From: Mycobacterium sp. Root265
Lineage (GTDB): Bacteria > Actinomycetota > Actinomycetes > Mycobacteriales > Mycobacteriaceae
Length of the DNA: 64,000 nucleotides
Direction of reading: 5' to 3'
NCBI RefSeq assembly: GCF_001428895.1
Contig: NZ_LMJA01000001.1
Coordinates: 125,150-189,149, forward strand
The notes under the pieces are model-generated. The model did not search any database, was not told the origin of the DNA, and saw only the letters and a list, made by a program, of their open reading frames with translations. Shown here in pieces: positions 8,789 through 16,446 of this stretch. The position numbers and the translations under genes were made by a program. Numbering within the stretch: position 1 is the first letter of the stretch; every line of letters starts with the position of its first letter.

Positions 8789-9388
8789 ATGTTCACCGGA
8801 ATCGTGGAAGAGCTCGGAGAAATCGTCGGTAAAGAGGACCTCCCGGATGCTGCGCGTTTTGTGATCCGCGGGCCGGTGGTCACCTCCGATGCAGGTCACG
8901 GCGACTCGATTGCGGTCAACGGTGTCTGTCTGACGGTGGTGGAGGTGCGCCCGGACGGTGCGTTCACCGCCGATGTGATGGCCGAGACCCTGAACAGGTC
9001 CAGCCTGCGCGCGGTGAATGTCGGCAGCCAGGTCAATCTGGAGCGCGCCGCGGCGATCAACAGCCGTCTCGGCGGCCACATCGTGCAGGGCCACGTGGAC
9101 GGCACCGGCGAGGTGGTCGCCCGAACCCCGTCGGAGAACTGGGAAGTGGTCCGTATCTCGCTGCCCGGCGAACTGGCCCGTTATGTGGTGGAAAAGGGCT
9201 CGATCACCGTCGACGGCATCTCCCTTACGGTCTCCGGACTGGGGGAGGACTGGTTCGAGGTCTCCTTGATCCCGACCACGCTGTCACTGACGACTCTGGG
9301 CGGTGCCCCGCTCGGCACCCCGGTGAACCTCGAGGTGGATGTCATCGCGAAATATGTCGAGCGGTTGATGGCCGACCGCGATCGCTGA
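8789..9388 (+). CDS. ribE: Riboflavin synthase alpha subunit
   Basis: A 199-residue protein that dismutates two 6,7-dimethyl-8-ribityllumazine molecules to riboflavin. Two tandem lumazine-binding domains are visible: the first opens MFTGIVEELG and contains NGVCLTVVEV, and the second opens near GGHIVQGHVDGTG and contains DGISLTVSGL. Length and motifs match the trimeric RibE family (named ribC in M. tuberculosis). It is divergent from lprG. Its pathway partners ribBA and ribH lie about 9 kb downstream because a block of repeat-protein genes sits between them. Confidence 0.96.
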   Translation: MFTGIVEELGEIVGKEDLPDAARFVIRGPVVTSDAGHGDSIAVNGVCLTVVEVRPDGAFTADVMAETLNRSSLRAVNVGSQVNLERAAAINSRLGGHIVQGHVDGTGEVVARTPSENWEVVRISLPGELARYVVEKGSITVDGISLTVSGLGEDWFEVSLIPTTLSLTTLGGAPLGTPVNLEVDVIAKYVERLMADRDR

Positions 9389-9520
9389 GCCGGTCGATCA
9401 TTTGATCTTTGCTCCCCGGGCAGTCAGCAACGGGTGGGGTCCTCGGCGTGTCGCCCCGCCGGCCCGGTCGATTCCGCCCTTCGGGCAGCGTCGGCGCGCA
9501 GCATCCGGTGAGCTCGGTCC

Positions 9521-9533
9521 GACGGAAATGTCG
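9521..9533. repeat. Direct repeat copy 1 (GACGGAAATGTCG)
   Basis: The same 13 bases recur at 9727-9739, 206 bases downstream. The element is partly symmetric (GAC and GTC ends), so it could be a protein-binding site used twice upstream of the repeat-protein operon. Confidence 0.6.
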
Positions 9534-9595
9534 GTCGCAGTCACTTGATTGCGGAAGTATTTGCGTGTTTCGCGCCCGCGGTGGAACTCCGTCAT

Positions 9596-9610
9596 CGGAA
9601 CCGGGTTCCG
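9596..9610. promoter_or_regulatory. Perfect palindrome, candidate operator
   Basis: CGGAACC, one G, then GGTTCCG: 7-bp arms with a single central base. It lies in the middle of the gene-free region, about 410 bases before the giant repeat gene. A dimeric regulator site is the likeliest meaning; no regulator is identified. Confidence 0.5.
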
Positions 9611-9690
9611 CTAAGGGTCTGTCGTCGCGTCGGTGGCGCTGCGGTCCTCGCGGGCGCCGCCATCGATGCAGGTGACGGCGGTGGCGAATT

Positions 9691-9703
9691 TGCCATAACG
9701 GCA
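9691..9703. promoter_or_regulatory. Short inverted repeat TGCC-N5-GGCA
   Basis: TGCCATAACGGCA has 4-bp arms around a 5-base centre that is itself nearly symmetric. It is one of four symmetric or repeated elements in the same gene-free region, and taken alone it is weak. Confidence 0.35.
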
Positions 9704-9726
9704 TCGCCGCATCGACCTCGATGATC

Positions 9727-9739
9727 GACGGAAATGTCG
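9727..9739. repeat. Direct repeat copy 2 (GACGGAAATGTCG)
   Basis: Second exact copy of the 13-base element at 9521-9533, in the same orientation and about 280 bases before the giant repeat gene. Confidence 0.6.
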
Positions 9740-10016
9740 TGGGACTGCTGTGACCGTGGTGTTTGCGGTACTGCATCGTTGCTGGCGGACGCGCTTGGTC
9801 GCACGTGCGCGGTCTGCTTGCGTACCGGCGCCGGTAACGCCTGGTGATCTGGTGTCAGCTAATCGGCGGACACCCGGTGAAATCACCTCAGGATTTCCTC
9901 AGTTTGTGCTTTCTAGTTATTGACGGTCGTGTTAACTTACGGCGCAGTCAATAGGACTGTGCGCTCGGTCACGGCAACGGATGCCACGGCGGGGCGGTTG
10001 AACGCTGAGGAGTGAA

Positions 10017-13000
10017 ATGGCGACCCATCGGAAGAAGTCAGCGAAGAAGCGGATCCGCACCGGTGAATTCGCCGTTGCCGCATTCCTCGGCCTGGCGGTC
10101 ACCGCCGCACCGGCCATCGCGACCGCTGACACCTCCGATGGTCCGTCGACCGGCCCCTCGACGGACAAGAGCAGCACGTCCGACACCAGCGGGGTGAAGA
10201 CCGGACCCAAGACCGCGAAGGTCGGAAAGACCAGCGCCGGTAACGGGACTCCGCTGCGTACCCAGGCGGCGGCTGTCGAAGAAGACGCGGCTGTCGAAGA
10301 AGACGAAGACGAAGCCGTCCTCGGCGGTGAGGGCGCCGGCGAGGACACCGAGGGTGAGGGCACCGAGACCGGTCCCGTCACCGACACCACGACCGACGAA
10401 GGCGATGGCGATGGCGCCGGCGCCGGAGAAGAAGCGCCGCCGGTCGTCGAAACCGGCCCCGGCACCACCGGCACCGAGATCGTCGAGCCCCCGGCCGACC
10501 CCGAAACCCTCGAGCCTCCGGTGACGGATCCCGCGACCGTCGAGCCCGAGGTCATCGAGACCCCAGCAACCCCGGAAACGACCCCGGTCGTGGACGTGAT
10601 CGAGATTCCGTCCTCCGATCACTCGGCCTCGTCGCTCTCGCTCAAGGGTTCCGACCCGTCGCCGACACCCACCGCACTCGCCTCGGCCCTGCTCGACATC
10701 AATCTCGACATCGTGCCCAAGCCGCCGGTGATTCCGGCCTTCGCGCCCCTGATGGGCATCATCAACGGCCTCGCCAGCTGGGTCGACAAGGTCTTCCCGC
10801 CCTATGCCGCCGATCCGCTGCTCAGTCCCACCCAGGTCGCCGCCGGTTATGTGATGACGCTGCTGGCCGGGTTGCAGTCGTCCTACTGGCAGGGCCAGCC
10901 CACGCCGTTCACCTTCGGCGCCCTCGTGCTCGTCACGGCCGCATACGCGCGCTACGAGCGCCTCGCCACCAACCACCTGCCGGGTGTCCCCACGGTCTCC
11001 GCCGGCCCGCTGCCGCTGACCTGGAAGCTCAAGAGCATCGACCCGGATGGCGACCTGCTGGTCTATTCGGTCGATCTGAACGGCCAGCCCGCCAACGGCC
11101 TGATCACCATGAGCCCGGACGGCAGCTTCAGCTTCATACCCAGCTCGCTGACCGACCTGAACGACGGCACCGACGTCACGTTCACCGTCCGGGTCAACGA
11201 CAGCCTGGGCATGCTGGAGCACCCCATCAACCCGGAAGGCAACGACGCGTTCTACACCGTGTCGTTCCGGTACCCGGGCCTGGGCATCAACAACCTGCCC
11301 GTTTTCAACCCGCCCGGTAAGGCCACGGTGGTCGGCACCGACGGAAACACCAGCAAGGTCACCATCGTCGCGCAGGCCACCGATGCCGACGGCGACCCGC
11401 TGACCTACACGGCCTCATCGCTCTTCGGCACCGTTACCCGCAACGAGGACGGCACGTTCACCTACACCCCGAATGCGGCGGCCCGGCACGCCGCGGCGAG
11501 CGATCTCGCCGCGGCCCTCGGACTGAACAAGGACCTCGTCACCATCTATGCCAGTGACGGTCGCGGCGGCATCACGCTGCTACCGACCACCGTGACCGTC
11601 GACATCGTCGGCGCGAACAACGCGCCCACGGTCACCGTGAAGCCACCGGCCATCTCGGATCCGCTGACCGGTCTGATCGCCGGCGGGTTCGACATCGATG
11701 ACAACGACAACGATCTGGTCACCTTCTCACCCTTGGCGCTGACCACCAGCCGCGGGGGCATCGTCACGGTGACCGGCCTGGGCTACACGTACCTGCCGTC
11801 GATCCAGGCCCGTTCGCAGGGCGGCACGGACACCTTCACCGTGACCGCCGATGACGGGCACGGCGGCACCGTCGAGGTCTCGATCACCGTCACCATCGCG
11901 AAGTTCAACCTCGGCCCGGTCGGTGGGATCACCGTCGCCACACCGGATTCCGACGGCGTCGTGCGCGGCCAGGTTTCCGCAACCGACCTCAACGGTGACA
12001 CCATCACCTACACCCTCAGCGGCGGACTGTCCTCGGGACGCAGCGAAAAGGGCGGCATCGTCCTGCTGAACTCCGACGGCACCTTCACCTTCATCCCCAA
12101 GCCGTCGACCGATGTGCTGCCGGGCCTCACAATGGACTCGTTCGAGGTCGAACTGTCGGACGGCAACGGTGGTTTCGCCACCACCACGGTAACCGTGTTC
12201 GCCGATCTCAAGCTGGACCCCAAGGTCACCAGCAATGCCGGTGGTGTCATCAAGGGTGGGCTGGACATCGATGACAACGACAACGTCGGCCTGCTGACGT
12301 ACAGCGTCGGCACCGGTCCGAACAAGGGCACCGTCACGGTCAACGCCGACGGTACCTACACCTACACCGCCACCACGGCGGGCTGGAACGAGACCGATTC
12401 GTTCACCATCATCGGCACCGTCAACGGCCTGTCGATCACCGTCGCCACCGTCAGCCTGGTACCCAAGCCGAACGTCGCACCGACCTCGGATCTTGTTGGT
12501 GGCGCGGTCATCCCGATCGGTGTCGGCTCGGGCATCGCCACGGGCAACGTCAACGCGCACGACGAGAACGGCGACACCCTGCACTACAGCGTCACCGGTT
12601 ACGGCGGCGGATCCACCATCACGCTGTCCAACGGTTCCATCGTGACCGTGGACGCCACCGGCAAGTGGACCTACATCCCCGGCTTGAACAGCGGTGACCT
12701 GGGCGGACTTTCGCCGATCATCACCGGATCGTCGTTCACCGTGTACGTCACCGATGGCAAGGGCGGGCAGACCAGCACGCCCGTGATCGTCACCACCCAC
12801 GAGCTCGATCTCCCGATCACCAAGGTCGTCAACAACGGCACCGTCACCGGCGGTCTCGGCCTCACGGCCGGTGAGCAGGGCCTGATGACCTACAGCGTCG
12901 GCACCGGCCCGACCAAGGGCACCATCACGGTCAATGCCGACGGCACCTACACCTACACGGCCACCTCGGCGGGCTGGAACGAGACCGATTCGTTCACCAT

Positions 13001-15743
13001 CGTCGGCACCATCAACGGCCAGCACATCACGGTGGCCGAGGTCTCCGTGGTGCCGAAATCGAATGCCGCGCCGACCTCCCCGCTGCTCGACGGTGCCACC
13101 GTCATCGGTGGTTCCGGCATCGCAACCGGCACCATCGGCGCCTCCGATCCCAACGGCGACACGTTGCACTACAGCGTCACCGGGCACGGCGGCCTGTCCA
13201 CGAAGACCCTGGCCAATGGCGCAATCGTCACCGTCGACGCCAATGGCAAGTGGACCTACATCCCGGGCCTCAACAGTGGGGTGCTGGGCGTGATCCTCGC
13301 GTCCTCGTTCACGGTCTACATTTCCGACGGCAAGGGCGGGGAGACCAGCACGCTGGTCACCGTCAACACCCATGACCTCGACATCCCGGTGACCAAGACG
13401 GGCAGCAACGGCACCGTCACCGGTGGTCTGACGCTGGCGCCGAGCGACCAGGGCGTGATGACCTACAAGGTCGGCACCGGCCCGGGCAAGGGCACCGTCA
13501 CGATCAACGCCAACGGCACCTACACCTACACGGCCACCACGGCGGGCTGGAACGAGACCGATTCGTTCAGCATCGTCGGTGTGGTCAACGGTGTCGAGAT
13601 CACCGTCGCCAATGTGTCGGTGGTGCCGAAGGTGAACTCCGCTCCGAATTCGAAGGGCCTGGACGGCGCGGTGATCGTCGGCGGGTCGGGCATCGCGAGC
13701 GGCAACGTCGCCGCCAACGATGACGACAACGACACGCTGCATTACAGCGTCACCGGATACGGCGGCGGCTCCAGCCGGATCCTGTCGAACGGGTCCATCG
13801 TCACCGTGGACGCCAACGGCAAGTGGTCCTATGTGCCGGGCCAGAACAGCGGCATCCTCGGCGCCATCGTCGGCTCCTCGTTCACGGTGTACGTCAGCGA
13901 CGGAAAGGGCGGTCAGACAAGCACTCTGGTGACCGTCAGCACACATGACCTGGATCTGCCCGTCACCACCACAAATGGCGGTCATGGTGTCACCACCGGC
14001 GGTGTGCAGTTGACCTCCAGCGAACAGGGCGTGCTGACCTACAGCGTGGGAACCGGTCCGACCAAGGGCACGGTGACCATCAACCCCGACGGCACCTACA
14101 CCTACACCCGCACCGCGTCCGGCCATACCGGCGGACCTACCGATACGTTCCAGATCGTCGGCAGTGTCGGTGGCGTCAGCATCGTCGTTGCTTCCGTGAC
14201 CGTGAACCCGACGCTCAGCAACGTGGCGCCCACCGCAGGCACCACCACGATGACGGAATCCTCGTTGGGTGGCGAGTTCCTCGGGATCCGGACCCAGAGC
14301 GGCAAGGGCAAGGTCACCGCGTTCGATGCCGACGGTGACGCGATCAGCTACCCGGGCGGGTCGATCATTCCGGCGCTCTACGGGACGGCCAACGGCGGAT
14401 CGGTGTCGTTCTACTCGGACGGCACCTTCACCTACACCATCACCAAGTCGAGCAGTTACTTCCATGCCGCGGCCGCCAACGGCGCAACCGGGTTGGCGGT
14501 GGCCGACACGTTCACCATCACGGTGACGGATTCCCTCGGCGCCAGCTCGACGATCGTGGTGTCGGTTCCGGTCGAGAAGCTGAACTCCACCCCGTCCTCG
14601 AGCGTGTCGGTGGGCGGCAAGACCACCGACGCCCTCGGTGTGGTGCGAGGCACTCTCAGCGGCTCCGACGGTGACGACGACGCGCTGACCTACACCCTGG
14701 TCGGCGGGACCAACGGCACCGCAGCCACCTCCAACGGCGGCATCATCCGGTTCAGCGGCACCTCGTTCACCTACATCCCGACCGCGGGCAAGGCCACGGA
14801 TTCGTTCCAGGTACAGGTCATCGACGGCCACGGCGGCGTCTCGACGGCCACCATCAGCCTGACCGGGCTCAGCACGCCGTCGCCGACCACCAATGTGAAC
14901 ACCTCGACGGTCAATGTGGTGACCGGACAGTTGAATACGGCCGGCAATACCGGACTGACCTACAGCGTGGGCGGTCAGGGGAGCAAGGGCACGGTGACGG
15001 TGACTGCCTCCGGTGCCTTCACCTACACCCGGACCGTGTCCGGTCACGCCCAGACGCCCGCTGACACGTTCACGATCCGGGCCACCGACGCCGACGGCAA
15101 CTCGGTGATCATCGCGACGGTGAACGTCACCCCGACGGTGAGCAACGCCGCCCCGGTGGCCGGCGCGACGGTCTTCACCGGCTCGTCGATCGATGACAAC
15201 AGGGTCCTGGGCATCGGCACCCTGAAGCAGACCACCACCGGCACACTCAAGGCCACCGACGCCGACACAGACACCGTGACCTTCGTGTCGGGCTCGTTCG
15301 CCACGGCCAACGGCGGCACCGTGGTGATCAACGCCAACGGCACCTTCACCTACACGATCGACGAGGGCTTCTCGTACTACCACGGGGCGGCCAAGATCGG
15401 CGCGACGGGCAGTGCGGTCGCCGATTCCTTCTCGGCCACGGCGGTGGACGGGTTCGGCGGTAGCACCAGCTACTCGGTGTCGGTGGCGATCTACGCGATC
15501 AACAGCACCCCGACCATCTCCGGTGGCACCAAGATTATCAACGTCACCTTCATCAACGTCGATGACAATGACGGCGACAGCCTGACGTTCAGCCACAACG
15601 GGTCGAGCTTCACCTTCGGCGGACGGGGCCTGGCCACCAGCACGCTGTGGGGCGGCAGCCGGCTCACCGTCTCCGACGGCTACTACGTGACGGTCAACGG
15701 CGTCGTCACCGGCACGCCGTCCACCGTGACGAAGACCTGGTAG
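10017..15743 (+). CDS. Giant exported Ig/cadherin-like (VCBS-type) repeat protein
   Basis: A 1908-residue protein. A Lys/Arg-rich start (residues 1-15) and a hydrophobic core ending APAIATA form a likely Sec signal with cleavage near residue 37. Residues 37-205 are a low-complexity Asp/Glu/Pro/Thr linker. Residues about 258-328 hold a hydrophobic, helical stretch unlike the rest. From about 330 to the end there are tandem beta-sandwich repeats with the VCBS/cadherin-like signature (ATDADGDPLTY, DGTFTYTP, DSFTI..), including acidic DIDDNDND loops that could bind calcium. I see no cysteine, no LPxTG-type sorting signal and no C-terminal anchor. ATG 10017 follows GAGGAG by 4 bases. Two smaller genes with similar domains follow on the same strand. 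The likely role is a surface or matrix adhesin; ligand and export route are unknown. Confidence 0.85.
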   Translation: MATHRKKSAKKRIRTGEFAVAAFLGLAVTAAPAIATADTSDGPSTGPSTDKSSTSDTSGVKTGPKTAKVGKTSAGNGTPLRTQAAAVEEDAAVEEDEDEAVLGGEGAGEDTEGEGTETGPVTDTTTDEGDGDGAGAGEEAPPVVETGPGTTGTEIVEPPADPETLEPPVTDPATVEPEVIETPATPETTPVVDVIEIPSSDHSASSLSLKGSDPSPTPTALASALLDINLDIVPKPPVIPAFAPLMGIINGLASWVDKVFPPYAADPLLSPTQVAAGYVMTLLAGLQSSYWQGQPTPFTFGALVLVTAAYARYERLATNHLPGVPTVSAGPLPLTWKLKSIDPDGDLLVYSVDLNGQPANGLITMSPDGSFSFIPSSLTDLNDGTDVTFTVRVNDSLGMLEHPINPEGNDAFYTVSFRYPGLGINNLPVFNPPGKATVVGTDGNTSKVTIVAQATDADGDPLTYTASSLFGTVTRNEDGTFTYTPNAAARHAAASDLAAALGLNKDLVTIYASDGRGGITLLPTTVTVDIVGANNAPTVTVKPPAISDPLTGLIAGGFDIDDNDNDLVTFSPLALTTSRGGIVTVTGLGYTYLPSIQARSQGGTDTFTVTADDGHGGTVEVSITVTIAKFNLGPVGGITVATPDSDGVVRGQVSATDLNGDTITYTLSGGLSSGRSEKGGIVLLNSDGTFTFIPKPSTDVLPGLTMDSFEVELSDGNGGFATTTVTVFADLKLDPKVTSNAGGVIKGGLDIDDNDNVGLLTYSVGTGPNKGTVTVNADGTYTYTATTAGWNETDSFTIIGTVNGLSITVATVSLVPKPNVAPTSDLVGGAVIPIGVGSGIATGNVNAHDENGDTLHYSVTGYGGGSTITLSNGSIVTVDATGKWTYIPGLNSGDLGGLSPIITGSSFTVYVTDGKGGQTSTPVIVTTHELDLPITKVVNNGTVTGGLGLTAGEQGLMTYSVGTGPTKGTITVNADGTYTYTATSAGWNETDSFTIVGTINGQHITVAEVSVVPKSNAAPTSPLLDGATVIGGSGIATGTIGASDPNGDTLHYSVTGHGGLSTKTLANGAIVTVDANGKWTYIPGLNSGVLGVILASSFTVYISDGKGGETSTLVTVNTHDLDIPVTKTGSNGTVTGGLTLAPSDQGVMTYKVGTGPGKGTVTINANGTYTYTATTAGWNETDSFSIVGVVNGVEITVANVSVVPKVNSAPNSKGLDGAVIVGGSGIASGNVAANDDDNDTLHYSVTGYGGGSSRILSNGSIVTVDANGKWSYVPGQNSGILGAIVGSSFTVYVSDGKGGQTSTLVTVSTHDLDLPVTTTNGGHGVTTGGVQLTSSEQGVLTYSVGTGPTKGTVTINPDGTYTYTRTASGHTGGPTDTFQIVGSVGGVSIVVASVTVNPTLSNVAPTAGTTTMTESSLGGEFLGIRTQSGKGKVTAFDADGDAISYPGGSIIPALYGTANGGSVSFYSDGTFTYTITKSSSYFHAAAANGATGLAVADTFTITVTDSLGASSTIVVSVPVEKLNSTPSSSVSVGGKTTDALGVVRGTLSGSDGDDDALTYTLVGGTNGTAATSNGGIIRFSGTSFTYIPTAGKATDSFQVQVIDGHGGVSTATISLTGLSTPSPTTNVNTSTVNVVTGQLNTAGNTGLTYSVGGQGSKGTVTVTASGAFTYTRTVSGHAQTPADTFTIRATDADGNSVIIATVNVTPTVSNAAPVAGATVFTGSSIDDNRVLGIGTLKQTTTGTLKATDADTDTVTFVSGSFATANGGTVVINANGTFTYTIDEGFSYYHGAAKIGATGSAVADSFSATAVDGFGGSTSYSVSVAIYAINSTPTISGGTKIINVTFINVDDNDGDSLTFSHNGSSFTFGGRGLATSTLWGGSRLTVSDGYYVTVNGVVTGTPSTVTKTW
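12213..13949 (+). repeat. Three near-identical tandem repeat units inside the giant gene
   Basis: Units run 12213-12803 (591 bp), 12804-13376 (573 bp) and 13377-13949 (573 bp), with a diverging partial fourth from 13950 to about 14210. Each encodes about 191-197 residues: an LDLP-type start, a GTVTGG strand, a YSVGTGP..KGT stretch with AGWNETDSF, then GSGIA and DGKGG segments. DNA identity between units is high, which points to recent duplication or gene conversion. The region could vary in copy number between strains. Confidence 0.85.
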
Positions 15744-15786
15744 GCCGAGCGCCCGAGACTCGCACTCACCCAGAGAGATTCGCATC

Positions 15787-16413
15787 ATGACGATCGACGG
15801 TCTGTCGCGCAGCGCACCCCCGGTGGAGCCTTGGGTCGATCTCGCCGGTCCGGACCGGCAGACCGGTCTGGTGCACGGCTCGGTTCAGATCGTCGAGCAG
15901 GGCGACCGGGCGCTGCGCTTCGGGCCGGAGCGGTCCACCACCGCCAAGGGTGGCCTCGTCACGGTGCACCCCCGGACCGGGCACTTCACCTACAGCCCGT
16001 CGGTGTCGGCCCGGGAAGTCTCCCGCACAAGTACGAATTACGGGGACACGGTCGATACGTTCACCGTCGACGTCGTCGACGCCTACGGCACCCGGGCCGA
16101 GGCGCACGTCGTGGTCGACATCCTGGCCGAGAACGTCCTCGGTGCGGTGAAGCCGAGTGTTGGTGTGAAGACCAACACCATCCTCGGTGCCAAAGAGGTG
16201 CAGTGGGAATCGATCACCATCGGCAGCGGATCCCTGGACATCGTGTCGACATCGGGTGGCACCTCCGTACTCAGCGTCGGACCGGCCGGTGGCCACACCC
16301 TGACGTTCACGTCTTCCGACGGCAGTTATTTCACCAAGGGCCCGGCCGGCAGCGTGGTGTTGCGGGTGACGGACGCGCACGGGTTCCACGCCGACCAGAC
16401 CTACACCTACTGA
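15787..16413 (+). CDS. Companion Ig-like repeat protein, no signal peptide (208 aa)
   Basis: A 208-residue protein starting 43 bases after the giant gene, with an AGAGAGA ribosome binding site. It contains one beta-sandwich unit of the same style as its neighbour (AKGGLVTVHPRTGHFTYSPS, then DTVDTFTVDVVDAYG) and a second, more divergent unit rich in Ser, Thr and Gly. There is no hydrophobic N-terminus and I see no cysteine. Its start, M-T-I-D-G-L-S-R, closely parallels the start of the next gene, so the two appear to be paralogues. It could be exported by a non-Sec route, assemble with the giant protein, or be a derived fragment that stays cytoplasmic. I cannot decide between these. Confidence 0.75.
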   Translation: MTIDGLSRSAPPVEPWVDLAGPDRQTGLVHGSVQIVEQGDRALRFGPERSTTAKGGLVTVHPRTGHFTYSPSVSAREVSRTSTNYGDTVDTFTVDVVDAYGTRAEAHVVVDILAENVLGAVKPSVGVKTNTILGAKEVQWESITIGSGSLDIVSTSGGTSVLSVGPAGGHTLTFTSSDGSYFTKGPAGSVVLRVTDAHGFHADQTYTY

Positions 16414-16446
16414 GCCGAATTCAGCTGATAGAAGGAGATCTGCGCC

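Larger units (their letters stand above)
9389..10016 (+). other. Gene-free, palindrome-rich stretch upstream of the giant repeat gene
   Basis: This 628-base stretch holds no ORF with convincing coding character on either strand. It contains a perfect 7-bp-arm palindrome (9596-9610), a 13-base direct repeat GACGGAAATGTCG (9521-9533 and 9727-9739) and a TGCC/GGCA inverted repeat (9691-9703). Near the end the composition turns AT-richer around 9900-9960, where a TAACTT -10-like box lies. GAGGAG at 10007-10012 is the ribosome binding site for the gene at 10017. The most economical reading is a long regulatory region or 5' UTR for the repeat-protein operon. Confidence 0.6.

Noticed and set aside
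12213-13949. CRISPR array or mobile-element repeats
   Set aside because: Units are 573-591 bp, coding and in frame; there are no short repeats with spacers, and no transposase is nearby.
10017-15743. LPxTG sortase signal or C-terminal membrane anchor in the giant protein
   Set aside because: The protein ends in TVTKTW after a beta-rich unit; no LPxTG-type motif and no hydrophobic tail is present.
11727-15788. Long open frame (1353 codons) on the minus strand opposite the giant repeat gene
   Set aside because: It mirrors the plus-strand repeats, has the Arg/Gly/His-rich composition of antisense high-GC DNA, and has no ribosome site or domain.
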